NCBI GenBank assembly: GCA_021234155.1
Contig: JAJEKV010000010.1
Coordinates: 4,934,871 to 4,998,870 of the forward strand
DNA: 64,000 nucleotides
Origin: Isoetes taiwanensis
Lineage: Eukaryota > Streptophyta > Lycopodiopsida > Isoetales > Isoetaceae
Reading direction: 5' to 3'
The translations under genes and the position numbers were made by a program. The notes below the pieces were generated by a model. That model did no database searches. It had not been told where the DNA came from and was given only the letters and a program-made list of their open reading frames with translations. Of this stretch, positions 1 through 11,696 are shown piece after piece. Position 1 is the first letter of the stretch; the number at the start of each line of letters is the position of its first letter.

Positions 1-1370
1 CCAAACCATTAAGGAGTGGGGTGGTACATAAGCTTAGGTATCTTTAATTAACATGGACGGAAACCTAGGAGCCACATGGGACCAATCGATTGGCCAAGTT
101 AAACTTGCCATTTCTATTAGCCCTAAACCCTAATTCAAAATTAGGGCTATGCCAAGTTAATTACTATTTAAAAGCTAGCTATTTTAATTAATCATTACCT
201 AATCTAAATTAGCATTTTCTACCCAACCTAAATCGATTGGGAAGAAGGAAATTGCTATTTTTAGGCTCACCCAAATTGGGACTCACCCCCAATTTTGCCC
301 CAAATCGTGGTAAACTCTAAGGAGGAGGAATAGCCAGAGCCACCAAGAAGATGGAAAACCTTCGTAACAAGGGATCTAGCCAGGAAACCGATTAGTAGAA
401 TAGGTAGCTTGAATTTCTAGCTAGGAATTTACCTTTGTTTGAGTAGATAAGATGTTAAAACTTACGTTAAGTTACAAATGGTAGAGTAGTTCTTCGTTGC
501 ACCTCTTGTGCTTGTAGGAAAAAAAGGAATAGAGACCTAAGGATTATAGACGCGTCTAGCTAGAATCCTATAAATTCCAATAAATGCAGCCTGTGCATAG
601 AGCCCACTTGGATATGGATGCTATGTTTTGATTGAACACTAGACAACGAACACAATGGCGAAGTGGAGGTGGGTCCCTGCTGAGCATGGCTACTGGGGCC
701 CTTACAATGTGCTAGGCTTATAGTCGGCCACTGAAGTGTAGGTCTAATATGGGTTTGACACCCCTTGGTCGCAGATGTCGATCCGAAACGTCCTCCTAGG
801 CTCTATAGGTGCTGGTGATCTCGACCTATGAATTCTAGGGGTGTAAAGTCGGGTATGGACATGTGTCGCCATGATCCTCTAGCTACCTGTGGAATTATTG
901 TATATCAGGAAGGGATTTGTCCCATTCTTGCCTCAATGAACATGCAACCTGGAGTAGTCTCATAGGGTGACTCCATCAAATTACGTCTTCAGAAGGCTAT
1001 AATCACGCCACAACATGTTTCAGCCTATCTGTAAAGTTTGCACATGAGGGGCGGAAGGAGTGGAGTGTACTGCCCTAGCCAATGTTCTATGTCAGCCATT
1101 GCCATTGTCATGACTCTGTCTGTTATTATCCAAAGACCTTGACCGTCGACCCCTTTTGAGTCTGAGCCTGGGGTAGAACCCTTATTTATGATTCATTTAT
1201 ATGTGTTATGTTGATGTTTGTTTATTGATGATATATAGATGGGCACCCTTCATAGTGGCATATTATTATATGCTGTTGCTTGTGCTAACATGTATATACG
1301 CTTCCGCAGTATAGGATATAACAGAGGAGGAATGGAGCGAATGACGCCTCCGGGTCCTTTGCTCGGACAC
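1..1370. other. Intergenic, no gene recognised
   Basis: I find no convincing coding exon here. The stretch adjoins a decayed Ty3/gypsy reverse transcriptase read from the minus strand at 1380-1960, so part of it may be the 3' portion (integrase or LTR) of the same element, too degraded to recognise. That link is inference from position only. Confidence 0.4.
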
Positions 1371-1371
1371 C

Positions 1372-1960
1372 TCACAAATGGTCTGAGTAAGATGAAGGGC
1401 CTTTCTTGGTGGTGATAAAGTTGCTGGGAAAGGGGATTTCCCAGGATTTATATGATGGGGGCATCGTATAGGTTCTGAGATGACACTTTCTAAGAACATC
1501 AAATGCTTGTCCCAAGTCTGTCACATGCCGAGCTATGGACTTGAAGTATGTGAGCATGTTGTTAAAGAATGCGAACTCATGATTTATCCAAAACAGTCGC
1601 TGAAGATTCTCGTTAATCAAGCACATGAAAGTTGCAGGCACATTAACTAAAATATAAGGCATGATAGTGACTCATAATGCCCTTATCGCATCCTAAAGGC
1701 AGTTTTGTGCATGTCTATCTCTTTGATGCCGATTCCATGATGTCCAGATCAAGGCCAATCTTTGAGAATACCTTTGCACTTTGCAGTTAATCGAAGAAAT
1801 CCTCCACCCTTGGGAGTGGGTATTTATTCTTTATCATATTCTTATTTAGCCTTCGATAGTCAATGCACCATTCTTAGTCTTCTTGACAAATAAAACTTGT
1901 GCTTCAAAAGATGATACACTTGGCTTTATGAAACATGCTTCTAATATGTCCTTTAGCTAC
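1372..1960 (-). pseudogene. Ty3/gypsy reverse transcriptase remnant
   Basis: Minus-strand translation shows two pieces of a Ty3/gypsy-type reverse transcriptase in the right order. Near 1877-1960 there is KPSVSSFEAQVLFVKK, matching the usual 'PSxSPxxAPVLFVKK' block. At 1662-1372 there is NVPATFM followed by a stretch corresponding to 'DDILIYSKSxxEHxxHLxxVFxxLR'. The catalytic aspartates are gone: the expected DD is read as NN in FFNNMLTYFKS. Frames are broken between the two pieces, so this is a dead fragment. The family call rests on motif order seen by eye. No LTRs were located. Confidence 0.7.
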
Positions 1961-2695
1961 TATTTAAGTTGTATCAAGTCGTGCTTCGCGAGTCTATATG
2001 GTGGCTTCACCATTGGCATAACGTCTGCGACAGACTTTATCTCACATTGGACTTTTGGTTCCATGGGTCAGTGAATAATCCCTTGTTTCTCTTCAAATCA
2101 CAAACCATGCACTTGTTTAGGATAATCTAAACTAGTGTACTCTTTTTGATGGACAAGATATGCAATTCTATCAACTCATCAATTGTAGTTAGTCACCAAC
2201 ACCATATCAAATACAAACACTTCTACTTAAAAAGTCCATTCGCAATCCTATGGAATTTCTTCATGTTGTGGCATCTTGTTCTATTTTGTTAAGCAAGATT
2301 CTGAGCTCTCATATTACTAATGGCTGAAGTAAGCATGTGTTTATTTTTTATACATGATGCGACCATGTTCAATGTCTTAGGAAAGTTCACATGGCAATAA
2401 GAACAATGTGGATATTCTACAGGAGGATGGATACACTCTTCTGACCCAGCATAAGTACAATATAGTATTCCAGTTAACTTGGGAGATAACATATTTTACC
2501 TAAGAATCTTAAGATGAGCTTCAACATATTCTTTTGCACTCGTAATGTTAGTTGACTAGTAGTCATAAAAATACTCCTAGTACTCATACAATTTTAAGTA
2601 ATTTACCATTTTGCATTAGATTATGAAAGATTGCATTGTTTATACAAATCGAAAAATATATTATGGAAAGCGCACATACTGCACATGATTTCTCA

Positions 2696-2774
2696 AATAA
2701 CAAGTATCTGATGAGAGATGTTTTAAATAAACCGAAATAACAAGTATATGATGTGAGATGTTTTAAATAAACCA
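2696..2774. repeat. 40-bp tandem duplication upstream of the NRAMP gene
   Basis: The sequence around AACAAGTAT...GATGTTTTAAATAAACC occurs twice in direct tandem (2696-2734 and 2736-2774) with only a few mismatches. It lies about 110-190 bp before the NRAMP start codon, so it may affect promoter spacing; no known cis-element is recognised. Confidence 0.75.
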
Positions 2775-2885
2775 ATTCCATGAGACATGTCATGTTGAAC
2801 TTCATATAAATACGCCAACTCTTTGAACGCAACTTATTTGCATAACTTGTAAGATATAGATAAAAGGTGAAGATTGTTGATCCAA

Positions 2886-5342
2886 ATGATTCCTCTAGAA
2901 CGTATAGCTGAAGTAGATTCTGAGGAATATGAATCTGACGAGGCTGTCGATCAGGTTCATGTGCCACAAGTAATTTCTGCACTCAAATCCTTAACATTTT
3001 ATTGCTTCATTATAATGTCTTTTCATCCAATTCAACATGCTTTTCGCAGAAAAGAGGATGGAAGAAACTAGTTGCATTTTTTGGTCCAGGATTTTTGATT
3101 TGCGTCGCATATATTGATCCTGCAAATTGTGAGTTCGATCAGTCGTGAAGCATTTAGAAACATACATTTCACATATTACATTTGATGATTTAAGTGTTTC
3201 CGTTTACAGTTCAGACTGATCTTCAAGCAGGAGCGCATTACGATTTCCAGGTAAGGAAATGCATAGATTTTTCCCTTTTTTAAGCTTGAGGAAGAAATAA
3301 TCTGTCAGATCTGCAGCTAAAGATGGATTTATACAGTTACTATGGGTCATTTTGGTTACAACAATTTCCGGTCTCATAATCCAGTCTCTGGCCGCCAGGC
3401 TTGGAGTTGTGACAAGTAAGTGTGATTCTTTTTCGGAAAGAAACAAAAACAAATGGAACATGTAAAGGTTTGTGGTTATGTCAACCGCAGGGAGGCATTT
3501 AGCAGAGCATTGCAGAATGGAATACTCAAGAAAAACAAGCACTGTACTATGGTTATTAGCAGAGGTGGCAATAGTTGCAAACGACATTCCTGAAGGTATA
3601 ATATGCCCTCATGTTTCATAGCCTTCCATGGCCTAAAACTCATGTTCAAAATATTGGTTTGCAGTCATAGGGACCGCTTTTGCCCTAAATATTCTTTTCA
3701 ACTGTCCAATATGGGCCGGAGTTCTTGTTACAGGGTCCAGTACTCTTCTTCTTTTAGTTTTACAGCAATACGGAGTAAGCTATATCCTATTTGCAGAGTT
3801 TTATGTTTCTGGCCACGAGATGAGACGGTTTTCTCACTAAAATTTCGCAGGTGAGAAAGCTGGAGTTCCTTATCATCCTTCTCGTGGTGATCATGGCAGT
3901 CTGTTTATTTGTGGAAATGGGTTATGTGAAGCCAGATGCTAAAGAAGTGTTACACGGTATGTTTGTGCCCAGTTTGAAAGGAGATGGAGCCACCGGACTA
4001 GCCATATCTCTTCTTGGAGCCACGATCATGCCGTAAGAATTTTGCCCTCTTTTTTACACTTAATTTCCCAACGTCATTTCCTTTTTTTGTTGTTTTGCCT
4101 TTGCAGACATAACCTTTTCCTTCATTCTGCATTGTCCTTGACAAGAAGCATACCCTTCAACACCAAAGCTATTGAGGTGGATATTTGAGTTCTAATCGTA
4201 TACTTAGGCTCTGCTTAATCACCTCTTTGTTCTGCAGGATGGCTGCTGGTACTATACCATTGAGACTGGATTTGCTCTGTTTATAGCCTTCTTGATCAAT
4301 GTTGCTGTTATATCTGTAAGCGCAACTATCTGCAATGATATGGAACTGTCTACAGAAAATCAGGCCAAATGTGGCCGGACAAGCCTGAATGAAGCATCAT
4401 TTCTTTTGAAGGTCAGATTAATCTGACTTATACTCTGTGCTCCTTTCATATACTGCTCTAACCCTTCTTTCCTTTTTCGCTTAGAATGTGCTAGGGAAAT
4501 GGAGCAGAATAGTCTTTGGAGTAGCTATTCTTGCATCAGGGCAGAGTTCCACCATAAGTGGCACATATGCTGGCCAGTATGTTATGCAGGTAATGTTAAA
4601 GCTAGGTGTTTTTCAGTTTTGAACTGTTTCAAAGAGGTTGAGGTATTGCAGGGGTTCTTGAATTTGCGCTACAAAGCATGGGTCCGCAACCTCATTACTA
4701 GATCAGTTGCTATTGTTCCAAGTTTGATTGTTGCGATAATGGGGGGATCCTCTGGAGTTGTAAGACTGATCATCGTCAGCTCTGTAAGTTCCTACACTAG
4801 TAACTAATGATCTTGGTTCTAATTCGAAAATTTGTAACAGGCTTCTTTTTGCAGATGGTTTTGGCTTTTCAACTACCCTTTACCCTAGTTCCCCTCCTCA
4901 AATTCACCAGCAGCGAAGTAAAGATGGGGCAGCATGTTAATCACAAAGCTGTAAGGGGTTTATTTTTGGCTTCTAATTACAAAAGGACAGGTTTGGTTCT
5001 AAATATTTTGATCTCCAGATTACGATCACAACATGGTTAATTGGAATTGGCGTGATGGGGATCAATGTCTACTTTTTAACAACTTTATTTATACAATGGG
5101 TTCTACATGGAAGTATGATGAAGGGATGGAGAATAAAAATTGGAATTCTTGGGTTTTCTGCAATTGCATTTTATGTTACAGCCATTGCATACCTTGCAAT
5201 CCGAACTGAAAAACAGAAGACATATATCATTCCACCTAGTGAGGACAAAGAAGAGGCTACATTTGATGAAAACGATTTTAGATCTGAACTGCCTATCGCC
5301 CTACCTAGAGAGGATATCATAACACTTCAGCTTCCCAATTAG
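2886..5342 (+). CDS. NRAMP-family divalent metal transporter, 13 exons, intact
   Basis: This is a complete proton-coupled divalent metal (Mn/Fe-type) transporter gene of the NRAMP family, an integral membrane protein. Exons: 2886-2969, 3050-3128, 3210-3250, 3337-3415, 3491-3595, 3665-3774, 3851-4032, 4107-4176, 4238-4411, 4485-4589, 4652-4783, 4855-4950, 5019-5342. All introns are GT-AG and all phases join, giving 526 aa. The start is the first in-frame ATG. An acidic N-terminal tail precedes TM1. The TM1 metal motif is DPAN (residues 51-54) where the family norm is DPGN; Asp and Asn are kept. [10 protein letters not shown] follows. The TM6 motif ATIMPHN is intact (M226, H228). The transport signature region [18 protein letters not shown] lies in exon 10. 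The many-intron layout resembles the plant NRAMP1/6 type rather than NRAMP3/4; that placement is inference. It is preceded by a 40-bp tandem duplication. Confidence 0.95.
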
Positions 5343-6965
5343 ATTATTCCCTAACATGTACCAATACACAGATTCATATCCATTTATGCTTCTTGCTTGG
5401 ATTCATTTATGCCCACTACATTCCATTTACACATGACAAACCAGTTTATTTGCCATGAATGCCCCTCGCTATAGATCTCCAAGTCATTTAGTTGGTGAGT
5501 ATCTTACAATTTGGTTGTGTTGAATTTGCATGGTTCTGATCCTATCGGTATTTTTGTATAAATTTGCAAGTCACTTAGGCAATGTCTAATCTTTTGCATG
5601 GGTAAGAAGGTGTTACTTTTCACAAGACTTCTAGAAGGTCATGGGTAAGAAGATGTTACTTTTCACAAGACTTCTAGAAGGTCAGGCAAATCATAAGCTT
5701 TCTATATTAGTTATGTTGGCGATTACCTTTTTCCGACTTGAATTGCTTCATAGAAACGCAATCGAATCTTGCCAATGCTATTATGGTAATCTAGAAAAAG
5801 AAGTTAGATTTTACCTTCCATATAACTTAAAGATATAACTTAAAGGGATTTGATATGCTAAAGAGACCTACTATATTTAGCTAAAATGAGTAGCTATTGA
5901 CAATTGTTTTGATATTCTACTATTAGCCATCAGATACTAAATACTCAGATCCATAGAACTAGGGATGAAATTCTAGCTCTCAGCTTAAGAATGCATGGCT
6001 AATTTAAGAAAGGCAGGAGGACGAAATGTCAAAAAATTGGCGACAGAATAAAAATATTCTTAACAATAACCTATTCAGCTTTTATCTTGTGCAATTGTTG
6101 GGAGGGGAAGTTATTACATAAGGTTTAGCATGGTTCAGGTGGATATTCTCTGAACCATATTATTCTGATGCTAGCAAATAGGTTTCGAGATTTTCATGGT
6201 CGGGCTTCTCTGGTCGAGGCCCTTTCTTTTTTGGAAAGGATGTTGTGGCACTGGAGTCGAAGACGTGTGGATGCGATGGAGCAGAAAACCAGGATGGCGG
6301 TCGACTTCCTCATGCCGTTCTCTACCAGGGCGAAGTAAGGTTTTTGTTTAAATTCGACCTGTATGATTGTTTCAACTGGACCGTTGTTCAAGAGATAATC
6401 AATTGTGGAGTTGCTTCAAACTTCTGTTCGTAATTATCTATTATCTTGTGCAATTGTGGTCTGGGCCTTGCAACATCATTTTGAATTGAGGTAAGATGTT
6501 GAAGAGGGCAGCTAAATCTAAGAAGCACGTTGTTCCCCCGAGACAAGTTTTGCTTGCATAGATGACATTTTTTCTGTAGGAAAAACAAAGGGGAAGAATA
6601 AGGGAAAGGGTTAATTAGGTGATAAGGATGAGGGCAATGGCTTACTTGATGTTAATCTCATGCTAGGGTATGCTGGGAGAGACGTGCCACTGAAGATGTT
6701 TGGGATATTTGTGGAATTCATAAACAAGGAGACTCTTGCAGGGGTTGTTGCTCTTGAGAGAGGATCTAGATTGGATCATTTGCATTGCCAAGAGATGCTA
6801 AAAACCTCCTTGAAAACATCAATTGCTGTATGAACTCCGCCATTAAATGGAGAGTCCAGAAGCTAGCTGGTGTCTTTTGATTTGTTAGGCATTGAACCAC
6901 ATGAGGATGCATTGCTTTGAGGGTCTTGTTGGATAGTGCCTGAAAGACTTTGGCAAGGTGCACTT
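5343..6965. other. Intergenic after NRAMP, no gene recognised
   Basis: Contains the NRAMP 3' flank. A 43-bp exact-looking tandem duplication (GGGTAAGAAG...CTAGAAGGTC) lies at 5598-5640 and 5641-5683. No other structure is supported. Confidence 0.6.
5598..5683. repeat. 43-bp tandem duplication
   Basis: Two adjacent copies beginning ATGGGTAAGAAG and ending CTAGAAGGTC, differing at about one base. This is a young local duplication in the NRAMP downstream region. Confidence 0.9.
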
Positions 6966-7438
6966 TAAGATGCATCTTCATAATGTCACCGGAAAATAGA
7001 TTGAGATGGGGAAAGACCTCTACCTTTTTCATGGTGCGGGTGACCTGAAAAGTGTGATGGTGTTAGACAATAAGAAGTTGTTGCATAGGGCTCATCACTT
7101 TGTGAAGTATCATGGGAAGAAGCAGTTGTCTGCTTCCCTTGTGTACACTGTTTGTCGGACGTTAAGGACTGGGAAGTTCATATTGTCTAGCCAGTGGATC
7201 CTGCCACTAACTGTTCGTTCATTTCAGAGCACATCGTGTAGGCAACGTGGAGAATGCCATGCCCACTGATGTTCGTTGTGTTATATTTAATATCCTTGCA
7301 GGTATGCAGCCGATTGAACGAATTGGGACAGTGAGAAAGAGGTATTACAATGATGGAGATGAGGGATTTATTGACATCCATGAGGAGGAGTTTAGACCTG
7401 AGATGGAGGGGATGTCTGAGCAGACTTCGTCCCTCTAG
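6966..7438 (+). pseudogene. Unrecognised coding-like remnant
   Basis: Overlapping open segments in shifting frames read like decayed protein: GKKQLSASLVYTVCRTL and DVKDWEVHIV near 7110-7180, then NVENAMPTDVRCVIFNILAG and a charged tail (RKRYYNDGDEGFIDIHEEEF) ending at a stop at 7436-7438. At least one frameshift and one stop separate them. I do not recognise the family. It could be a transposon gag-like or host gene relic. Confidence that it once coded is modest. Confidence 0.35.
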
Positions 7439-7489
7439 ACTCTATTGATTACACAATGTTTGTGAACCAGGATAGGTTCTCTACGTACG

Positions 7490-7870
7490 AAATTATTTTT
7501 TCAGACGTATAAAGTCCAAAAATACATATTTTTCATATTTTTAACCTGCCGGCCGGAAAAAAAAAAAATTCGCGTAAGCGAAACCTGTTTCGCTTACGCG
7601 AACATTTTTTCACGTAAGCGAAAGCTTAATTTTCGCTTACACGAAACTAAAAAAAACTTCGTGTAAGCGAAATTATCTGGTTCGCTTACGCGAAACTGAA
7701 GGTTTCGCTTATGCGAAACTTTTTTTTTGTTTGCGTAAGCTGTTTCGAACGTTTCGCTTTCGCGTAAGCAACAGTAGTTTTTGCTTACGCGAAATTTTTT
7801 TTATATATAACGAGGCGCTGTTTGCATTTTTTTGCACAGAAGAAGGTAAACCTTCTACGCCCTGCTCCAC
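7490..7870 (+). repeat. Array of tandem palindromes (CGCTTACGCGAAA hairpins), copy 1
   Basis: From about 7568 to 7797 the arm TTCGCGTAAGCGAAA alternates with its reverse complement TTTCGCTTACGCGAA. The first pair forms a perfect 15-bp stem with a 4-nt loop; three or four further hairpins follow with small changes. The left flank has ATACATATTTTTCATATTTTT and a GCCGGCCGG palindrome. The right flank reads TATATATAACGAGGCGCTG then TTTGCACAGAAG. The same hairpins and similar flanks recur in inverted orientation at 32050-32420, so this is a copy of a dispersed element rather than a local oddity. It does not match any structure I can name. Confidence 0.85.
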
Positions 7871-8931
7871 AACCTGTGCCCCTTAGCTTTTTTTTTTTTA
7901 CTTTTTTCTTAGTTTCTAGGCAAACTTAGTTAGTTTTTTTATTGTTGTTTATTTTATTGTAGGTCTAGGGTTCCTCCTTAGTGGGGCCCTCGCCTGTTGC
8001 CCCCCTCCATCGAGGGGTGCGACGATGGTGAGCGTCTTGTTCTATGGAGGAATTTAGGCTGATTTTTGTAGAGAAATTAATTAGAAAAAAAAAAAGAGAA
8101 AAAAAATAATAAAACAGAAACAATAAAATAATGAGAAAAAAAATAATAAAACAAAAACAAAAGAAAAAAGATAAGAATTAGAAATTTGGTTGCCTACCCT
8201 TTTTACCGACAACAGTAGCAGTTAGGGAGTCGATTAAGAGAGACTAGGTTTTAGAGTTTCGGCAGTGATCCTTGTCTGAGGCAGCGATCCTCGCCTGGTG
8301 TGCCACCTTGAATTGTGCCATGCCGAGGGTGGGTGTCATTGCTGATGTCGAGGATTGCTAGGGTCAACCTTTCATTGAGGTGTATAGCCCTTTCCTGGTG
8401 CCGCTTGTTGGCTTCGGTCACGCGGTTTCGAAAGGAGGGTGCAGTACTCTTATGGAAGGTCAGGAGGATATTTTAAAAAGATATACCCTATTTTCTGATG
8501 GGGTTGTTGACGAAAGTCCAATACTAATATAGGGATTGGCGTATATTTCATTAAATATTCGTGAGTTTGTCGGGTGGTCTAGTGCAATATGTTCAGTTGA
8601 GTGCCAACCTCTATGAGGGAGTTTCCTCATGGAGTCATTAGCTGGGTCAGATCATAAGTCAAACTTGTTGAAGAGAATGAGAAAAATGCATTTCATATAA
8701 AAACTCAGTAGACTAACCATAGAATGCCTATAACCGTCAACTTGAAACTCAGTAGATTAACCATAGAGTGTCTGTAATCGTCAAACTTGAAACTCAGTAG
8801 TTTACTAGAATCTTAATGAACTATTCACGGCTTATTGACACTCACTAAAGTGGGGTTTTTTTTCCCCCAGACTTTTAGGTATTGTTGCTGCTTTGCTACT
8901 GTTGGCATATCGCTAGCTACACAGTTTTCCT
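7871..8931. other. Intergenic, no gene recognised
   Basis: Contains an A-rich stretch (about 8083-8190, runs of AAATAATAAAAC). A near-duplicated phrase, AACTCAGTAGATTAACCATAGAGTG and relatives, appears between about 8700 and 8800. Nothing codes convincingly. Confidence 0.5.
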
Positions 8932-9339
8932 ATGAATCCACAAGAGTTAGACGAACTTAGACTAGAAGCAGCAGAGCCTCACATGAGCCCTAAAGAAGGA
9001 TCTAGGCTAGAAGCAGAGCCTCATATGAACCCAGAGGCCGAGTCCTCTACTCAGATGCAGAGGAAAAGATCGAGACCCCAACAGCCATGGTCTTCTTTAA
9101 GACCCGCTTTGATAAATTGGCTCTGTGAGCTTATATGTGCCGCCACCCCATCTGACACAAGGCACCCAAAAAGAAAACCTATATGGGTTTTTACCCTGGT
9201 TATATATGAAAAACTATCTAAAAAAAGCAATGCATCTTTGTGGATTGATATCATTAAAAACCTTGTGTGGTTTCCTTGTATAGTTCTTATACCGTGTTTG
9301 ATAAGGTGGTTTTCTAACATGGTTAATAGTAACAGTTAA
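8932..9339 (+). CDS. Hypothetical 135-aa protein
   Basis: A single open frame from ATG to TAA. The N-terminal half contains two imperfect copies of an acidic/Met motif (EAAEPHMSPKEGSRLEAEPHM and its neighbour). The C-terminal third has a hydrophobic stretch (NLVWFPCIVLIPCLIRWF) that could be one membrane segment. The start was chosen as the first ATG. The reverse strand is also open over part of it (9320-9051), which lowers confidence. No family is recognised, and it may be a chance ORF or a remnant. Confidence 0.3.
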   Translation: MNPQELDELRLEAAEPHMSPKEGSRLEAEPHMNPEAESSTQMQRKRSRPQQPWSSLRPALINWLCELICAATPSDTRHPKRKPIWVFTLVIYEKLSKKSNASLWIDIIKNLVWFPCIVLIPCLIRWFSNMVNSNS

Positions 9340-9349
9340 ATATGAAGCT

Positions 9350-9681
9350 TTATGTGTATGGTTTGTGAATGTGGTATAACATGGTGGTAATCAGACGTGG
9401 TTTAGTATAGTATTATGTTAACGTGGTTCTTAGCATGCTAAACTAGCATGGCTAACTGACGTGGTAAATTTATATGGTCCTCAATGCGTTTAGATGTCAC
9501 AAGGCATGATTGTTTGATGACTTGAAGCCTTGCATGTTTAGTAGATCGAAACCATAATGGTTTTAGTATAAATTACTAGTGTTTCGTCTTCCAAAACATT
9601 GTAAGTTAATCTATGAAACCATAATGGTTTCAATATAAAACACTAGTGTTTAATCTTCCAAAACATTATAAGTTAATTTGT
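9350..9681. repeat. Degenerate TGGTTT-rich repeat with a 67-bp tandem duplication
   Basis: Between 9350 and 9480 the words TGGTTT, GTGGT and CATGGT recur every 15-25 bp. A 67-bp unit starting GAAACCATAATGG is repeated at 9548 and 9615. The reverse-complement style of the same words (GAAACCATG) fills 19690-20530. Confidence 0.6.
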
Positions 9682-9689
9682 GTAACACC

Positions 9690-10235
9690 ATCTAATTTTA
9701 TTTACTTCGAGTGTAGTGGTTTATTTGCCCAAACCCTTCCTAGTTTAGTTGGCGTGTTCTTTGAAGCGGTTAAGGCCAAATATTACTAATGTCTTATTTT
9801 TCAAAGCTGTAGTCCTACACACCTAGTGGTTCAAAAAACATAATCAAAGGGAGTATTCCACTAGCTTGCAAAACCAAAAAAAATAACAAAACCAAATAGA
9901 AAGGAGCTCTAAGGATTTGAACCTCAGTTACCATTATCTCCAAAGTCTATACAAAAATGCCTTAAATCACATTCTTCTTATCTATGATATCCTATCCTAT
10001 GAACATTTTTCCCATAAGAAACTGTTGGTACATCTGAAGCTCCACAACACACTGAAGCTCCACAACACACTGTTAAACTAATATATACATTTACTTAAGA
10101 CCTAAAAAATGTTTAGCAATGTACAATGCTAAACTCGGTTGTACAATGCAAGTATACGTATCACCAACAAAATGCGTTTTAAAAAGAAAGAACTAGAGTT
10201 TCAGGCAACACAAAAAACCAAGAATTAATTGCATC
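9690..10235. other. Intergenic, no gene recognised
   Basis: AT-rich, with short duplications such as GAAGCTCCACAACACACT repeated at about 10035-10072. Nothing else is supported. Confidence 0.5.
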
Positions 10236-10239
10236 TCCA

Positions 10240-10521
10240 AGGACTGTGTTCTTAGAATCCCCAAAAGACAAAAGCACAAATAGCAAGGCCACGCAATACA
10301 CCAATAACTCGGGCTTCTGCACTTTAAATAGATCATTTGGCTCCAAGATCTTATCCTGACATTTTGTGATAGCTTCCTTTAGGGCCTACACAAGCAAACA
10401 ACAATCTATTATCAAAACCAAAAGTCTTTAAAGCTTAGCATGACATTGACAATAACACAAGACATTTAATAAAGAGAGGCAACCTCAAGAATGTCAATGA
10501 ACTGCTTAATGCCTGCAGCTC
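10240..10521 (-). pseudogene. Two putative exons of an unidentified gene
   Basis: On the minus strand, AAGIKQFIDILE (about 10521-10485) ends in GAG followed by GT. After an intron, an AG acceptor near 10389 starts ALKEAITKCQDKILEPNDL, and the frame stays open to about 10240. The exon-like boundaries and lack of stops suggest a gene fragment. It lies directly downstream of the SIS3-like fragment on the same strand but does not match the SIS3 RING domain, so it may be a third captured piece. Function unknown. Confidence 0.35.
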
Positions 10522-10730
10522 CATAGCAGCACTAGTATACTATAAACTAATAAATCTGCTGCAGACAAATGCCCGCAGCTCCATAACAGCAGTAATATAC
10601 TATAACCAGATCAATAAATGTGCTGCAGACATATTCCCCAATGTAAAAAGACACAACTGCTTGACTTACTACTTGTGGATGGCTTGTAGTCAATAAAATG
10701 CATAATTATGGCAACAATTGGAAACCCTAC

Positions 10731-11511
10731 CTCTGTCCCTACATCAAATTCTTCAAGGCAGATGGGACAAGAACTGCATTCACTTGGAACTCCCTTAAGT
10801 CTAAACTTAGGGAGCTGTTGAATCAGACTCTCAACTGCTTCTCTCTGTTCCATCACATAAGCAAATGTATCGCCAACAGAGAAAAATCAGAAAATCCTTC
10901 AAATGTAATCTAAATGTCGTCAGTCTCAATATGTTGAAGGACTAGTAGCAACTAAATAGTTACCCAATAACACTTGACTCTTAAATTATGATAACTGCAG
11001 GCTTACCTGAGCTGGAGTTAAATTGAGACCAGGAAAGTATGTAACATCATGTATGCCACTTCTTTGCTCTTGAGAAGGAGGTGAAGCTCGAAATGCCCAG
11101 ACCCTGATCAACTCAGCTCAAACCTGGTGTAATAGATATCATGATTTGCATCACAGTGCTAATATTACATCTATATATAGAACATGGTTAGAAATGATTT
11201 TATATTTCAAGCTCAGAAACAGTTGTTCCATGTGGAGCAACTTGTAAATGTGACTGCCGCCGTGTCAGCCACTGGAAGCATAAAAAGAAAGCCATATGAA
11301 CAAAAATATTAATCAAAAAGAGGAGCCTTACTATGCGGATCAATTGTCCTCTATAAATGGCATTCTACCTAAGTGAGGTTTTTCTAACACAATTAACAAT
11401 TGAACATTCAGAAATTCAGATGCGTACCTTACTAGCTGAGATGAACCCAACAGAGAACAGCCCACAGTAACTGAAAAGTAACCAGATCAGAAACCCCCAT
11501 TTCTGGCCAAA
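10731..11511 (-). pseudogene. SIS3-like membrane RING-type E3 ligase gene fragment
   Basis: Minus-strand exons match the plant SUGAR-INSENSITIVE 3 type E3 ubiquitin ligase in order. About 11511-11428: QKWGFLIWLLFSYCGL, a membrane segment. About 11272-11207: WLTRRQSHLQ. 11120-11007: ELIRVWAF...GLNLTPAQ, then GT. 10844-10731: REAVESLIQQLPKFRLKGVP followed by CSSCPICLEEFDVGTE, then GT. The last exon ends inside the RING: the CPIC half is present, but the following HNFHVECIDQW and CPRC half is not found downstream. The 11.1-kb exon begins with an in-frame TGA, and the N-terminal membrane exons are missing. It is therefore a dead internal fragment that keeps introns, so a DNA-level copy and not a retrocopy. 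Confidence 0.8.
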
Positions 11512-11696
11512 TACAATGCCAAATAACATAGGTATGCTTGTACTGGAGTCATAAACATCTACCATTTTGCGATTTTTTACCAAAAACAACCTAGCCAAAA
11601 CAAACAAGAATCGTATACAAAAATGTGAGTTTGATCAGAAAATGAAAATCAGAACAAAATTAGAAGAAATGCTTTGTTTCTTTTTATGTGCCTTAC

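Noticed and set aside
2874-2885. Start of NRAMP four codons earlier
   Set aside because: The codon at 2874 is TTG; the first ATG is at 2886.
7568-7797. CRISPR-like appearance of regularly spaced repeats
   Set aside because: This is eukaryotic sequence, the spacers are only 4-10 nt and the repeats alternate in orientation, so these are hairpins.
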